Of a stretch of 64,000 nucleotides of DNA, positions 8,292 through 16,814 are shown piece after piece. The translations under genes were made by a program, and so were the position numbers. How positions within the stretch are numbered: the first letter of the stretch is position 1; each line of letters begins with the position of its first letter. Origin of the DNA: Hymenobacter sp. 15J16-1T3B (lineage in GTDB: Bacteria; Bacteroidota; Bacteroidia; Cytophagales; Hymenobacteraceae); NCBI RefSeq assembly GCF_020711235.1, contig NZ_JAJFAV010000014.1:1-64000 (forward strand), written 5' to 3'. A model generated the notes under the pieces. The model did no database searches. It saw only the letters and a list, made by a program, of their open reading frames with translations, and was not told the DNA's origin.

Positions 8292-9041
8292 ATGAAGAGA
8301 ATTATCCTTCTCGCCGGGCTGCTCGCCGCCGCGCAGGCGGCCTCGGCCCAAACCCTGCGCTGGCGCCTTAAGGTTGGGGCAGGCGTTACGGTAGCTACCA
8401 CCTCCGAACTAGCTCCCCGCGTGTTCTACCCGAGCACCAGCCCGTACCCGGTGTTCGACCTGGCTGATCCGTACGCTTACAAGGCGGTGCTGCAGCCGGG
8501 CGGCAGCGCGGGGCTGGCGGCCCACTGGCAATCGGCCACGCACTGGGGGCTGGGCGCCGAACTGCTGGCCTGCCACGAGCCGCTCCGGCTGGAGCGGCGG
8601 ACGCTGCCCCTGCCGAACGAGCTAAACCACAACGACGACCCGCGCACCTACCGCTACCGCCTGCCCAAGCTGGCGCTGCCCGTGTACGTGAGCTACCGCG
8701 CCGGCCGGGCCTGGCAGCTGCGGGCCGGGGCGTCCCCCGCAGTGCCGCTGGGCCGGCAGGTACGCATTACCGGCGGGCAAGAGCCCCCCTTGGTCAACGG
8801 GCAGGTAGTGGCTACCCCGTTGGATATCAAGACGACGGATACCAACCTGCGTACCCTGAATTGGCGCCTGCTGCTGGGCGTACAGTACGAATTGACCCCG
8901 GTCGCGGCGCTGGAACTGAGCGTGCTGCCTGCCGTAACGGAGCTGACCGATACCGAGCAGCGGGCGGGGCTGCTGGTGCGCCGCCACCTGCGCCAGCACG
9001 CGCTGAGCCTGGGCGTGAGCTACGCGCTCGGCCGGCGGTAG
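8292..9041 (+). CDS. outer-membrane beta-barrel protein
   Basis: 249 residues. Clear signal peptide (MKRIILLAGLLAAAQAASAQ). The rest alternates polar and hydrophobic residues in strands ending in aromatic or Leu residues (LRWRLKVGAGVTVA, LAAHWQSATHWGLGAELL, LPVYVSYRAGRAWQLRAG, LNWRLLLGVQYEL, HALSLGVSYALGRR), typical of small Bacteroidota outer-membrane barrels of the PorT/OmpW-like size class. The C-terminal strand ends YALGRR. No partner gene is evident: the neighbour at 9048 is convergent and only 6 bp away. Function unknown. Confidence 0.75.
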   Translation: MKRIILLAGLLAAAQAASAQTLRWRLKVGAGVTVATTSELAPRVFYPSTSPYPVFDLADPYAYKAVLQPGGSAGLAAHWQSATHWGLGAELLACHEPLRLERRTLPLPNELNHNDDPRTYRYRLPKLALPVYVSYRAGRAWQLRAGASPAVPLGRQVRITGGQEPPLVNGQVVATPLDIKTTDTNLRTLNWRLLLGVQYELTPVAALELSVLPAVTELTDTEQRAGLLVRRHLRQHALSLGVSYALGRR

Positions 9042-9047
9042 CCGCCG

Positions 9048-9623
9048 TTAGCCGGCCGAGGCATCGGGCGCTTTGTCGGCGGCCCGGGCGGCCTGCTGCT
9101 CCCGCCACTCGTCTTCCAGAATGCCCATTTCCACCAAGCTCCAGTAGGCGTCGCCGTGGCGCACCACGTCGCGCAGCACGCCTTCCTGCTTGAAGCCCGC
9201 TTTCAGGTAGCATTTGAGGGCCGCTTCGTTGAAGTCGTACACGCCGAGGCTGATGCGGTGCAGCTGCAGCTCCTCGAAGCCGATGCGCAGCAGGGCCTGC
9301 ACCATGCGCCGGCACACGCCCTTGCCGCGGGCGCACTCGCTGCCCACCAGCACCCGCGTCACTCGCGCCGACCGGTCGCGCTGGCTGATGCTGCCCAGGG
9401 AAATGTGGCCCACGGCCTCGCCGGTCTTGCTGTCGACGGCTTTGTAGACAAACACGTCGGGGTTCTGCAGGTCGTTGGCGCCTTCGATGTACCAGGCCAG
9501 GCTTTCTTGCGTCAGCGGGTAGGAAAACAGGGAGCCGGACCACTCCTGCATCAGCCGCTCGCTGTTGATCCACTCGATGAGCTGGTTGAAATCGGCCGGG
9601 GTGAAGCGTTCTAGGCGAATCAT
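9048..9623 (-). CDS. GNAT family N-acetyltransferase (RimJ/RimL type)
   Basis: 191 residues. Transfers an acetyl group from acetyl-CoA to an amine. The start MIRLERFTPADFNQLIEWI is typical of RimJ/RimL-like or spermidine-acetyltransferase-like GNATs. Motif A is RVLVGSECARGKGVCRRMV, with the pyrophosphate-binding Arg/Gly-x-Gly, and motif B is LGVYDFNEAALKCYLKAGF. The charged, Ala-rich tail (about 170-191) looks disordered. The ATG complementary to 9621-9623 is chosen because it matches the family start; the frame continues upstream without homology. A TACCTTTG box lies about 20 bp upstream. The substrate is unknown. Confidence 0.85.
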   Translation of the reverse strand: MIRLERFTPADFNQLIEWINSERLMQEWSGSLFSYPLTQESLAWYIEGANDLQNPDVFVYKAVDSKTGEAVGHISLGSISQRDRSARVTRVLVGSECARGKGVCRRMVQALLRIGFEELQLHRISLGVYDFNEAALKCYLKAGFKQEGVLRDVVRHGDAYWSLVEMGILEDEWREQQAARAADKAPDASAG

Positions 9624-9643
9624 AGGAAAGGAGAGCAAAGCGC

Positions 9644-9670
9644 CAAAGGTACTACCTGTGCCTACGGCAA
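9644..9670 (-). promoter_or_regulatory. promoter of the GNAT gene
   Basis: On the minus strand, TTG (9670-9668) and a perfect TACCTTTG (9651-9644) are separated by 16 nt. The -7 box lies about 20 bp upstream of the GNAT start. The spacing is shorter than for other candidates in this window, so the -7 box is the firmer part. Confidence 0.5.
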
Positions 9671-9744
9671 GCTGCGGCCGGTGTTCGGAGCAGGAACGCA
9701 GCCGGCCGGGCCGGCGCCCGGGCGCCACGGCGTTACTTTGCCGC

Positions 9745-10665
9745 ATGCAAGCTGCCCACACCGTCCTGCTCGTTCGCCCTGCCCGCTTCGGCTACAACGC
9801 CGAAACGGCCCTGACCAACCATTTTCAACAGACGCTGACCGGCCTCGACGCGGGCGCGGCCCAGCGGCAGGCCCTGGCCGAGTTCGACGCCGCCGTGGCC
9901 GCGCTGCGGGCCGGCGGCATCGAGGTGCTGGTGTTCGACGACACGGCCGCGCCGGCCAAACCCGACGCGGTGTTTCCCAACAACTGGCTGAGCCTGCACG
10001 CCGACGGCCGCGCGCTGCTCTACCCCATGTGCGCCCCCAGCCGCCGCGCCGAGCGCCGCCCCGACATCCTGGCCGCGTTGGGCCGGCGGTTTCAGCTGCG
10101 CGACATCATCGACCTCTCGCACCACGAGGCCGCCGGCCGCTACCTGGAAGGCACCGGCAGCATCATCTTCGACCACGAGCAGCGCGTGGCCTACGCCGCC
10201 CTCTCGCCCCGCACCGACGCCGGGCTGTTCGCCGAAGTGTGCGCCTTGCTCGGCTACCGTCCCGTGGCCTTTCACGCCGTCGACGCGCAGGGCCAGGCCA
10301 TTTACCACACCAACGTGATGATGTGCCTGGCCCCGGGCGTGGCCGTCGTGTGCCTAGCCAGCCTGCGCGAGGCGGCGGAGCGGGCGGCCGTGGTGGCCGC
10401 GCTCGAAGCCGGCGGCCGCAGCATTCTGGACATTACCCCGGCGCAGGTGGCGTGCTTTGCCGGCAACATGCTCGCCCTGCAGCCCGCCGAGGGGCGGCCG
10501 GTGATGGTGCTGTCGCAAAGCGCCCACGACGCGCTGATGCCGGCGCAGCACGCGCAGCTGGCGCGGCACTGCACGCTACTGCCCTTGCGCATTCCCACCA
10601 TCGAAACACTCGGGGGCGGCAGCGCGCGTTGCATGCTGGCGGAGGTGTGGCTGCCGCTGGCCTGA
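9745..10665 (+). CDS. ctlX: citrulline utilization hydrolase CtlX-like amidinotransferase
   Basis: 306 residues. Belongs to the guanidine-modifying (amidinotransferase/deiminase) superfamily and resembles CtlX of Bacteroidota, which is linked to citrulline breakdown. Visible conserved blocks are AVFPNNWLSLHADGRALLYP, with the substrate-binding Asn pair; LEGTGSIIFDHEQRVAYAAL; YHTNVMMCL, with His188; and GGGSARCMLAEVW, with the nucleophile Cys296 near the C-terminus. ATG 9745 is used; a TTACTTTG -7-like box is only 4 bp upstream, suggesting a very short leader. The gene is followed by a bidirectional hairpin. The family is certain; the citrulline substrate is by similarity. Confidence 0.88.
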   Translation: MQAAHTVLLVRPARFGYNAETALTNHFQQTLTGLDAGAAQRQALAEFDAAVAALRAGGIEVLVFDDTAAPAKPDAVFPNNWLSLHADGRALLYPMCAPSRRAERRPDILAALGRRFQLRDIIDLSHHEAAGRYLEGTGSIIFDHEQRVAYAALSPRTDAGLFAEVCALLGYRPVAFHAVDAQGQAIYHTNVMMCLAPGVAVVCLASLREAAERAAVVAALEAGGRSILDITPAQVACFAGNMLALQPAEGRPVMVLSQSAHDALMPAQHAQLARHCTLLPLRIPTIETLGGGSARCMLAEVWLPLA

Positions 10666-10683
10666 GCCACAAGGACGCAAAAA

Positions 10684-10713
10684 AACCCGCCCGGCTGGTG
10701 AGCCGGGCGGGTT
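10684..10713. terminator. bidirectional terminator between ctlX and a small minus-strand ORF
   Basis: A perfect 13-bp stem (aacccgcccggct / agccgggcgggtt) with a 4-nt loop. On the minus strand it is followed by a run of seven Ts, so it best terminates the small ORF at 10755-10859, but it also lies 18 bp after ctlX. Confidence 0.85.
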
Positions 10714-10754
10714 GGCATTGCCGCGCAGCCGGGGCCGCGGGCCAAGATTGGGGC

Positions 10755-10859
10755 TTACATGGAGAAGAACAGGGCGCTGGCCGCAGCCAGGCCCATGAGC
10801 AGGTACACCACCACGTTGTTGCGGCGAACTGCCCGGTTGTATTGGCCGTGCGAAAGCAT
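10755..10859 (-). CDS. 34-residue single-pass membrane miniprotein (putative)
   Basis: ATG at 10859-10857, stop at 10757-10755. The peptide has a basic N-terminal part (MLSHGQYNRAVRRNN) followed by a hydrophobic segment (VVVYLLMGLAAASALFF), so it should insert as a single membrane helix. Expression is supported by the strong terminator with a T-run placed 41 bp downstream in the right orientation. It is too short for most gene callers. No family is recognised and the function is unknown; it could still be a chance ORF. Confidence 0.5.
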   Translation of the reverse strand: MLSHGQYNRAVRRNNVVVYLLMGLAAASALFFSM

Positions 10860-11095
10860 GAGGGTAAGGGGTTGGGAGTCGCCGCAAGAAAAGCCGGAAG
10901 CTGACCGTCGGGGGCGCTGCGGCGGCGGTGAGGCCGGCGGCGGGCAGTATTGCTAGAACGGGAAACACGGGCCGCACGGCTACTTCCGGGCGTTACCAAA
11001 ACGTTATCATTCTGACCATCAACCCCGCCACCGCGCTACTTGTTTGCCGGCGGCGGCGTGGGCGAGGACGCCGGGCGGCAACGCCCCGCAAAAAA
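10860..11095. other. gene-free stretch upstream of the miniprotein
   Basis: About 235 bp between the small minus-strand ORF and the mqo terminator. It is GC-rich, with one AT-richer patch around 10995-11015. I see no convincing ORF or RNA gene; it may hold the promoter of the miniprotein. Confidence 0.5.
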
Positions 11096-11122
11096 GCACG
11101 CCCGGGGCGTACCCGGGCGTGC
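11096..11122 (-). terminator. Rho-independent terminator of mqo
   Basis: A perfect 11-bp stem (gcacgcccggg / cccgggcgtgc), 5-nt loop, followed on the minus strand by TTTTTT. It lies 25 bp past the mqo stop codon. Confidence 0.9.
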
Positions 11123-11147
11123 TGCGCAGAAGCGAATACCAAGCGGC

Positions 11148-12668
11148 CTAGCTGCTCACGGAAGCATTCAGCCCCAGCACCTCCCCGGTGTGGGTGCGGA
11201 TGTCCTCCACCAGCTGCGGGTCGTCGTTGAGCGACTTGCCGAAGGAGGGAATCATCTGCCGGAATTTGGCCTGCCAGGCCGGCGTGGCCGACTGCTGCGG
11301 AAAGCACTTCTGAATCAGGCCCAGCATGATGCTCACGGCCGTGGAAGCGCCCGGCGAAGCGCCCAGCAGGGCCGCAATGGAGCCGTCGGCGGCGCTGACG
11401 ACCTCGGTGCCGAACTCGAGCACGCCGCCTTCCTTCTTGTCCTTTTTGATGACCTGCACGCGCTGCCCGGCCAGTTCCAGCTCCCAGTCCTCGGCGCGGG
11501 CTGCGGGCAGGTATTCGCGCAGGGCCGCCAGCCGGTCTTCCGGCGACTGCCGCACCTGGTTGATGAGGTAACGGGTGAGCGGAATGTTTTTGAGGCCCGC
11601 AATAATCATCGGGCGCATGTTGCTGAGCTTGATGCTCAGCGGCAGGTCGAGGAAGGAGCCCTTTTTCAGGAATTTGGTGCTGAAGCCCGCATAAGGCCCG
11701 AACAGCAATTCCTTCTTGCCGTTGATGACGCGCGAATCGAGGTGGGGCACCGACATGGGCGGCGAGCCGACCGAGGCCTTGCCGTACACCTTGGCGTCGT
11801 GGCGGGCAATGACGTCGGGGTTCAGGCACTTGAGCCATTGCCCGCTGACGGGGAAGCCGCCGAAGCCCTGGCCCTCGGGTATACCCGAGGCAATGAGCAG
11901 GGGCAGGGAGCCGCCGCCCGCGCCGATGAACACGAAGGGCGCTTTGACTTTCAGCTTCTGGCCCGTGGCTCGCTCTTCGGCGCGTACTAGCCAGCGGCCG
12001 TCCTCCTTGCGCTTGATTTTCTCCACCTCGTGGTTGAAGTAGAACGACACGCCCGGCTTTTGCTGCAGCAGGTTGAACATGCCCCGGGTGAGGGAGCCGA
12101 AGTTCACGTCGGTGCCCAGGTCCATGCGGGTGGCGGCCACCGGCTGGCTGGGGTCGCGGCCTTCCATCACCAGCGGCATCCACTGCTGCAGTTCGGCCTT
12201 GTCGGTGCTGAACTGCATGCCCTGGAACAGCGGCGACTGGGTGAGAGCCGCGTGGCGTTTGCGCAGGTACTCCACATTGTCCTCGCCCCACACGAAGCTC
12301 AGGTGTGGCACGTGGTTGATGAAGCGGCTGAGCTCCTTCACCTGGTATTGCTCGGCCAGGAAGGTCCAGAACTGCTTCGATTGCTCGAATTGCTCGGCAA
12401 TTTTGATGGCTTTGCTCGTGTCGATGCTGCCGTCGGGGCGCTCGGGGGTGTAGTTCAGCTCGCAGAACGCGGAGTGGCCAGTGCCGGCGTTGTTCCAGGC
12501 GTCGGAGCTTTCGGCGGCGGCCACGTCGAGGCGTTCCACCACGGCAATGCGCAGGTCGGGCTGCAATTCCTTGAGCATCATGCCCAGGGTGGCGCTCATG
12601 ATGCCCGCCCCAATGAGGATGACGTCGGGCTGCAGCTCGGTATCGACCGAAGGATTGGGTGTAGTCAT
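11148..12668 (-). CDS. mqo: malate:quinone oxidoreductase
   Basis: 506 residues, the usual Mqo length. A membrane-associated FAD enzyme that oxidises malate to oxaloacetate and passes electrons to quinone, bypassing NAD-linked malate dehydrogenase in the TCA cycle. The N-terminal FAD-binding fold is DVILIGAGIMSATLG (about 15-29), followed by the family signatures SSDAWNNAGTGHSAFCELNY and FVWGEDNVEYLRKRH. The C-terminal GASPGASTAVSIMLGLIQKCFP is also highly typical. ATG 12668 is preceded by a short dyad (aaagtc / gacttt, 12670-12688) in the presumed leader. It is transcribed alone and ended by a strong terminator. Confidence 0.95.
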   Translation of the reverse strand: MTTPNPSVDTELQPDVILIGAGIMSATLGMMLKELQPDLRIAVVERLDVAAAESSDAWNNAGTGHSAFCELNYTPERPDGSIDTSKAIKIAEQFEQSKQFWTFLAEQYQVKELSRFINHVPHLSFVWGEDNVEYLRKRHAALTQSPLFQGMQFSTDKAELQQWMPLVMEGRDPSQPVAATRMDLGTDVNFGSLTRGMFNLLQQKPGVSFYFNHEVEKIKRKEDGRWLVRAEERATGQKLKVKAPFVFIGAGGGSLPLLIASGIPEGQGFGGFPVSGQWLKCLNPDVIARHDAKVYGKASVGSPPMSVPHLDSRVINGKKELLFGPYAGFSTKFLKKGSFLDLPLSIKLSNMRPMIIAGLKNIPLTRYLINQVRQSPEDRLAALREYLPAARAEDWELELAGQRVQVIKKDKKEGGVLEFGTEVVSAADGSIAALLGASPGASTAVSIMLGLIQKCFPQQSATPAWQAKFRQMIPSFGKSLNDDPQLVEDIRTHTGEVLGLNASVSS

Positions 12669-13133
12669 AAAGTCGGAAAAAGACTTTGGCAGTACGGGAA
12701 AGCGAAAAAAAGGTGGCTACCGCCCAGGTTAGCGGGCCGGCGGGCCGGGGCACATGACAACCGCGGGCGGCAGTGGTTCGCGGTGGCGCCGGGGTCGACC
12801 GGGCCGGGTGCCGACGCCGAATCAGCGCTGGTTCAGGCCGCGGGCTGGCCGGGCGGCGCGTGCTGGCAGTGGAGCCCGGCGCAGGCCGGGGGCGGCAGGA
12901 AGACACGCCGATTCAGGCCGGCGGAGCATGCTCCGGGCCGGGTGAACGGCAGCAAGTCGAGTAAAAAGCACACTTCGCCAAGGCTGAGCGCGGAAAATCA
13001 ACAAAGCAACGCGGCGGTGGGAGGGGAGGCCGTCGTCTTGGCGCGGGTAGGGGCAGGGCTCAGCCGGGCAAAGATATCGGGAAACCGAATCTTGAGGCCA
13101 CTATATTTAAGCAACGCACGGCCTTTCCCGCCC
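12669..13133. other. divergent intergenic region between mqo and a membrane protein gene
   Basis: 465 bp of GC-rich DNA with no credible ORF. It holds a 6-bp hairpin directly before mqo (12670-12688) and a perfect 14-bp palindrome cggagcatgctccg at 12922-12935, which could be a regulator site. A TATATTTAA box at 13102-13110 lies 24 bp before the rightward gene. These are candidate control elements only. Confidence 0.5.
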
Positions 13134-13637
13134 ATGAACTCCCCCGTACTCGTCCCCGCCGCCCGTCGTGGGCTGGTGCCCAGCTTCGTACCAGCGGCCC
13201 TGAGGGCCGGGCTGGTGGCCGGCACCCTCGACATTCTCGCCGCCATTATCGTCTTCAGCGGGCTGCGCGGCAAGGCCACCGCCCTGCAGATTCTGCAATC
13301 GGTGGCCAGCGGGCTGCTGGGGCCGGCCGCGTACCAGGGCGGCTGGCCGGCGGGGTTGCTAGGCCTGGGGCTGCACTACTTCATTGCGCTGAGCTGGGCC
13401 ACGTTGTTCGTGGCGCTGGCCCGCACCCGGCCCGCGCTGCGGCGGCACTGGGTGCTCAGCGGCGCGGTCTACGGCGCAGTGGTCTGGGCCCTGATGAACC
13501 TGGTGGTGGTGCCGCTGTCGCGGGTGCCACCGCGGCCGCTCACGCCGGTCAGCATTGCCCTAAACCTCACGATTCTGGTGCTGATGGTCGGCCTGCCCGT
13601 TGCCGGCCTGACGCGCCGCCTCCTCGGCAGCCGGTAA
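13134..13637 (+). CDS. four-TM integral membrane protein of unknown function
   Basis: 167 residues with about four predicted membrane helices: AGLVAGTLDILAAIIVFSGL, GLLGLGLHYFIALSWATLFV, VLSGAVYGAVVWALMNLVVV and LTILVLMVGLPVAGLT. The layout (helix, charged loop with RGKA, HYF in helix 2) resembles the small YagU/DUF1440-like membrane family found next to metabolic genes in Bacteroidota, but I cannot assign it firmly. The ATG at 13134 gives a natural start; the frame upstream is a shadow of mqo. It is followed 5 bp later by a terminator. Confidence 0.75.
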   Translation: MNSPVLVPAARRGLVPSFVPAALRAGLVAGTLDILAAIIVFSGLRGKATALQILQSVASGLLGPAAYQGGWPAGLLGLGLHYFIALSWATLFVALARTRPALRRHWVLSGAVYGAVVWALMNLVVVPLSRVPPRPLTPVSIALNLTILVLMVGLPVAGLTRRLLGSR

Positions 13638-13642
13638 GCAAC

Positions 13643-13666
13643 AAACCCGGCCGCCGGGCCGGGTTT
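13643..13666 (+). terminator. terminator after the four-TM protein gene
   Basis: A perfect 10-bp stem aaacccggcc / ggccgggttt with a 4-nt loop, ending in TTT. The symmetric sequence could also act on the minus strand. Confidence 0.75.
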
Positions 13667-13803
13667 AGGGAATATTGTTCGTAACTGGTCGTTCCGGAGG
13701 GTGGTTGTCGTGGCACGTCTGAGGCCATTTGTGAAGCCAAAAGCAACCCGCAGGGCGCCAGCTCAGCCGCAGGTCGGCGCTGCCAAGCCCGCGTTGGGGT
13801 GGG

Positions 13804-14382
13804 CTAATACCCCAGCGGCGTACCCAGGCCGGGCGCGTAGCCCGGCGCCGTGGCGCTCTGCGACACGCGCACCCCGCCCGACACGGAAAAATGCTCGGTG
13901 ATGTGGTAATCGGCGCGCAGGTTCACGCCCTGGCCCAGGTTGCCGCCGAAGCCCGCGTAGGGATTTACCAGGTAGCCCGGCGTTTGGGGCGTGAGGTCCT
14001 TCCAGGCGCTGCCCGTGAGCGAGAGACGCGGGCTCAGGGCGTAGGTGCCGCCGCCGTAGAGCAGGTAGTGGTTGGTGCCCGCCCAGGCGCCGGGGCGCAG
14101 GCCCGCATCGGCGCTGGGGCGGTAGGCGGCGCCGGGCAGCGCGCGCAGGTAGGTCAGGCCGCCGAACAGCTGCAGGCGGTTGGTCAGCTGGTAGTTGGCC
14201 TGCGGGCTGAGGTAGGTGGCCGCGCCGTAGCGGCCCGCAAACATGGCGCCCGCGTTCAGGCTGTAGCTGACGCGCGCGGCCGGGCGCAGGCCCGGCGTCG
14301 GCGCCTCGGCCGGCGGGGCGGTTTGGGCCGAAACGGCGGTGGCGGACAGCACAAGCAGGGCGGCGGGGAGGAGCAGGCGCAT
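13804..14382 (-). CDS. outer-membrane beta-barrel protein
   Basis: 192 residues. Signal peptide MRLLLPAALLVLSATAVSAQ, a short Pro/Ala linker, then amphipathic strands (RVSYSLNAGAMFAGRYG, LSPQANYQLTNRLQLFGGLTY, HYLLYGGGTYALSPRLSLTGS, VNLRADYHITEHFSVSGGVRVS) typical of an 8-stranded outer-membrane barrel. The sequence ends PGLGTPLGY. ATG 14382 gives the signal peptide. No operon partner; it is divergent from the SDR gene. Function unknown. Confidence 0.72.
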   Translation of the reverse strand: MRLLLPAALLVLSATAVSAQTAPPAEAPTPGLRPAARVSYSLNAGAMFAGRYGAATYLSPQANYQLTNRLQLFGGLTYLRALPGAAYRPSADAGLRPGAWAGTNHYLLYGGGTYALSPRLSLTGSAWKDLTPQTPGYLVNPYAGFGGNLGQGVNLRADYHITEHFSVSGGVRVSQSATAPGYAPGLGTPLGY

Positions 14383-14565
14383 GGGTCGGCGGGTGAAAAG
14401 GACCTTCGAGCAAGGTACGAAGACCGGGCCGGAAAGCTGCCTGGCTAACGGCAAGCGCGGCGGCATTGGTGCCAAGGCGCCGACAAATATTCGCCCGGGC
14501 GCTAACCAAACGGGCGGCTTGCCGGTATTACCGCCGTTTCGTCTTCCACTTATTCCCCTGCGCCT

Positions 14566-15306
14566 ATGAACTTGTCCGGCAACACCATTCTCATCACCGG
14601 CGGCGCCTCGGGCATTGGCTTGGCCTTGGCCCAGCGCTTCGTGCAGGCCGGCAGCACCGTCATCGTGTGCGGCCGCCGCCTCGACAAGCTCCGCGAAGCC
14701 CAGGCCCAGCTGCCCGGCCTGCAGATCCGCGAGTGTGACCTGGCTTCGCCCGCCGAGCGCGTGGCCCTGCGCGACTGGGCCACCGCGCAGTTTCCGCAGC
14801 TGAACGTGCTCATCAACAACGCCGGGGTGCAGCGCCGCCTGCAGGTGGCTGACGAAGAGGAGTGGTTTGAGCGGCAGCAGGAAATTGCCATCAACTTCGA
14901 CGCGCCGGTGCACCTCTCGGGCTTGTTCATTCCGCACCTGCGCCAGCAGGCCACGGCGGCCATTATCAACGTCACCTCGGGCCTGGCCTTCACGCCGCCC
15001 ACGTTTGCCCCGATCTACGGCGCTACCAAGGCGGCGCTGCACTCCTTCACCGTTTCCCTGCGCCACCAGTTGCGCGCCACCAGCATTCAGGTGCTGGAAA
15101 TCGTGCCGCCGGCCGTCAACACCGACTTAGGCGGCACGGGCCTGCACAACTTCGGCGTGCCCGTGGACGAATTCGCCGACTCGGTGCTGGCGCGCCTGGC
15201 CGCCGGCGAGCTGGAAGTCGGCTACGGCACCTCGGAGGAACGTCGCCTGGCCTCGCGCAGCGAGCTGGACGCGGCCACCGAAGCCATGAACGCCCGCTTC
15301 AGCTAG
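14566..15306 (+). CDS. SDR family oxidoreductase (DltE-like)
   Basis: 246 residues. NAD(P)-dependent short-chain dehydrogenase/reductase. The nucleotide-binding TGGASGIG lies at about 11-18, NNAG at about 85-88, and the catalytic triad is Ser138 (NVTSG), Tyr151 and Lys155 (YGATK). The overall sequence (CDLASPAERVALRDW, VPPAVNTDLGG, FADSVLARLAAGELEVGYGTS) is that of the DltE-like SDR group. The substrate is unknown. Single gene, followed by the inverted repeat at 15453-15516. Confidence 0.9.
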   Translation: MNLSGNTILITGGASGIGLALAQRFVQAGSTVIVCGRRLDKLREAQAQLPGLQIRECDLASPAERVALRDWATAQFPQLNVLINNAGVQRRLQVADEEEWFERQQEIAINFDAPVHLSGLFIPHLRQQATAAIINVTSGLAFTPPTFAPIYGATKAALHSFTVSLRHQLRATSIQVLEIVPPAVNTDLGGTGLHNFGVPVDEFADSVLARLAAGELEVGYGTSEERRLASRSELDAATEAMNARFS

Positions 15307-15452
15307 CAAGTAGCGCCAGTCGGGCCGTGTGGCTTTGTTGCGGCGGCCGCGCAGCCGGAACAGCTACACTGAAAGCTTTCACAGAAATGAAGAGGACGTA
15401 AGAGCCGGTTTGGGCAGGCGGTTCAAAAAACGTCTGTCATCCTGAGCTCGCG

Positions 15453-15516
15453 AAGGACCTTATCACGCCAGAACAAGTCGTTGTAACGATGGCCGTTCTG
15501 CGGTGGTAAGGTCCTT
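15453..15516. repeat. REP-like inverted repeat
   Basis: The 22-bp left arm (15453-15474, aaggaccttatcacgccaga...) pairs imperfectly (18 of 22) with the right arm (15495-15516, ending ggtaaggtcctt), around a 20-nt loop. It is preceded by gtcatcctgagc at 15436-15447. I recall very similar gtcatcctgagc...aaggacctt elements scattered between genes in Hymenobacter, so it is probably one copy of a dispersed palindromic repeat; only one copy is in this window. Confidence 0.7.
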
Positions 15517-15586
15517 TGCATTAGGGCCAAAACAACTTCAATCAGCCCCAACCGGTCTTCCCAAAACGCACACCGCGCCGCCAGCC

Positions 15587-16696
15587 TTACTCCGCGGCGG
15601 CCGGGCCGGCCACCAGCCCGGCCTGGGGCTCGTCGACGACGGTGCGCGTGCGGGGCAGGCACTCGGGGTAGTGCTGCTGAATGAAGCCGACCAGCCGTTC
15701 GCGCACGTCGCAGCGCAGGTCGAAGGCGTGGCTGGAATTGGCGGCGCTGACCAGGATGCGCAGCTCCAGGGTGCGCTCCTTGGAATCGGTGACCTGCAGC
15801 ACGCACGTGCGCTTGTCCCAGAGCGGATGAGCGGCCACCACGCGCTCCAGCTCCCGGCGCACCGCCTCGATGGGCAGGGTGTAATCGGCGTGGATGAACA
15901 CGGAGCCCAGCAACTGCGAGGTGGTGCGCGTCCAGTTCTGGAAGGGCTTCTCGATGAAATAGTTGAGCGGCAGCACCAGGCGCCGCTCGTCCCAGATGCG
16001 CAGCACCACGTAGGTGAAGGTAATTTCCTCGACGCGGCCCCACTCGCCCTCCACCACCAGCACGTCGTCGAGGCGAATGGGTTGGGTGAAGGCAATCTGG
16101 AAGCCGGCCAGCAGGTTGCTGATGGAGCGCTGCGCCGCGAAGCCCACGATAACCGACACGATGCCGGCCGAGGTGAGCAGCCCGGTGCCGATTTTGCGCA
16201 CCGTGGCGAAGCTCATCAGAATCAGCGCCACGGCCAGGAAGATGATGAGCGACACGGCCAGCTTGCGCACGAACTGCAGCTGGGTGAAGAGCTTGCGCAC
16301 CCGTAGGTTGTCGGCCTCGCCCAGGCGGTAGTGCTGCTGCACCAGGTCCTCGACCACGTTGACGGTGCGCACCAGCCCCCAGGCAAAGGTGCTGATGAGC
16401 AGGGCCTCCACGATGCGCCGCAGCACCTCGAAGGGCTTGGGGCCCAGCGGCGCCAGCGGCAGCATAAACGACAGCGCCAGCACCGGCAAAAACCACGCGC
16501 TGGGCGCGCTCAGCCACCGCACCACCGACTGCGTGAGCAGGGGCGCGTCGTGGCGGCGGTTGTAGGTGCGCAGCAGCCCGAACAGCAGCCATTTCAGCAG
16601 CAGGCCCAGGGCCAAGCCGCCGAGCACCACGGCCGCGGTATCGAGGGCAAGCGAGAGTTGGTAAGGCAGGTCCAGGCCGAGGTCCGACGACGACAT
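15587..16696 (-). CDS. MscS-type mechanosensitive ion channel
   Basis: 369 residues. Tension-gated channel of the inner membrane that releases solutes on osmotic downshock. Three to five N-terminal membrane helices (LDTAAVVLGGLALGLLLKWL, WFLPVLALSFMLPLAPLG, KLAVSLIIFLAVALILMSF) lead to the pore-lining helix and the MscS beta domain (GLLTSAGIVSVIVGFAAQRSI, FQIAFTQPIRLDDVLVVEGEWGRVEEITFTYVVLRIWDERRLVLP). The C-terminal alpha/beta domain ends in an Ala-rich tail. The ATG complementary to 16694-16696 is used; the frame upstream has an Arg-rich non-family extension. Confidence 0.9.
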   Translation of the reverse strand: MSSSDLGLDLPYQLSLALDTAAVVLGGLALGLLLKWLLFGLLRTYNRRHDAPLLTQSVVRWLSAPSAWFLPVLALSFMLPLAPLGPKPFEVLRRIVEALLISTFAWGLVRTVNVVEDLVQQHYRLGEADNLRVRKLFTQLQFVRKLAVSLIIFLAVALILMSFATVRKIGTGLLTSAGIVSVIVGFAAQRSISNLLAGFQIAFTQPIRLDDVLVVEGEWGRVEEITFTYVVLRIWDERRLVLPLNYFIEKPFQNWTRTTSQLLGSVFIHADYTLPIEAVRRELERVVAAHPLWDKRTCVLQVTDSKERTLELRILVSAANSSHAFDLRCDVRERLVGFIQQHYPECLPRTRTVVDEPQAGLVAGPAAAE

Positions 16697-16814
16697 AGGC
16701 GGGCAGCAAGGGGCGAGGCGGCACCGCCGGTGGTGCCTGCTGCGTCTACCCCGGGCCCGCGGCAAAGGTTATCCGGCGGCGCTTCGTGCGGGTGTTGGTG
16801 GCGGTGTATTATGC

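Noticed and set aside
10993-12906. A 637-codon minus-strand open frame covering mqo
   Set aside because: It is Arg/Pro/His-rich and out of frame with the clear Mqo protein at 11148-12668; such frames are expected in GC-rich DNA.
12030-13133. In-frame upstream extension of the four-TM membrane protein
   Set aside because: It runs through mqo antisense and non-coding DNA; the ATG at 13134 directly precedes the first hydrophobic helix.
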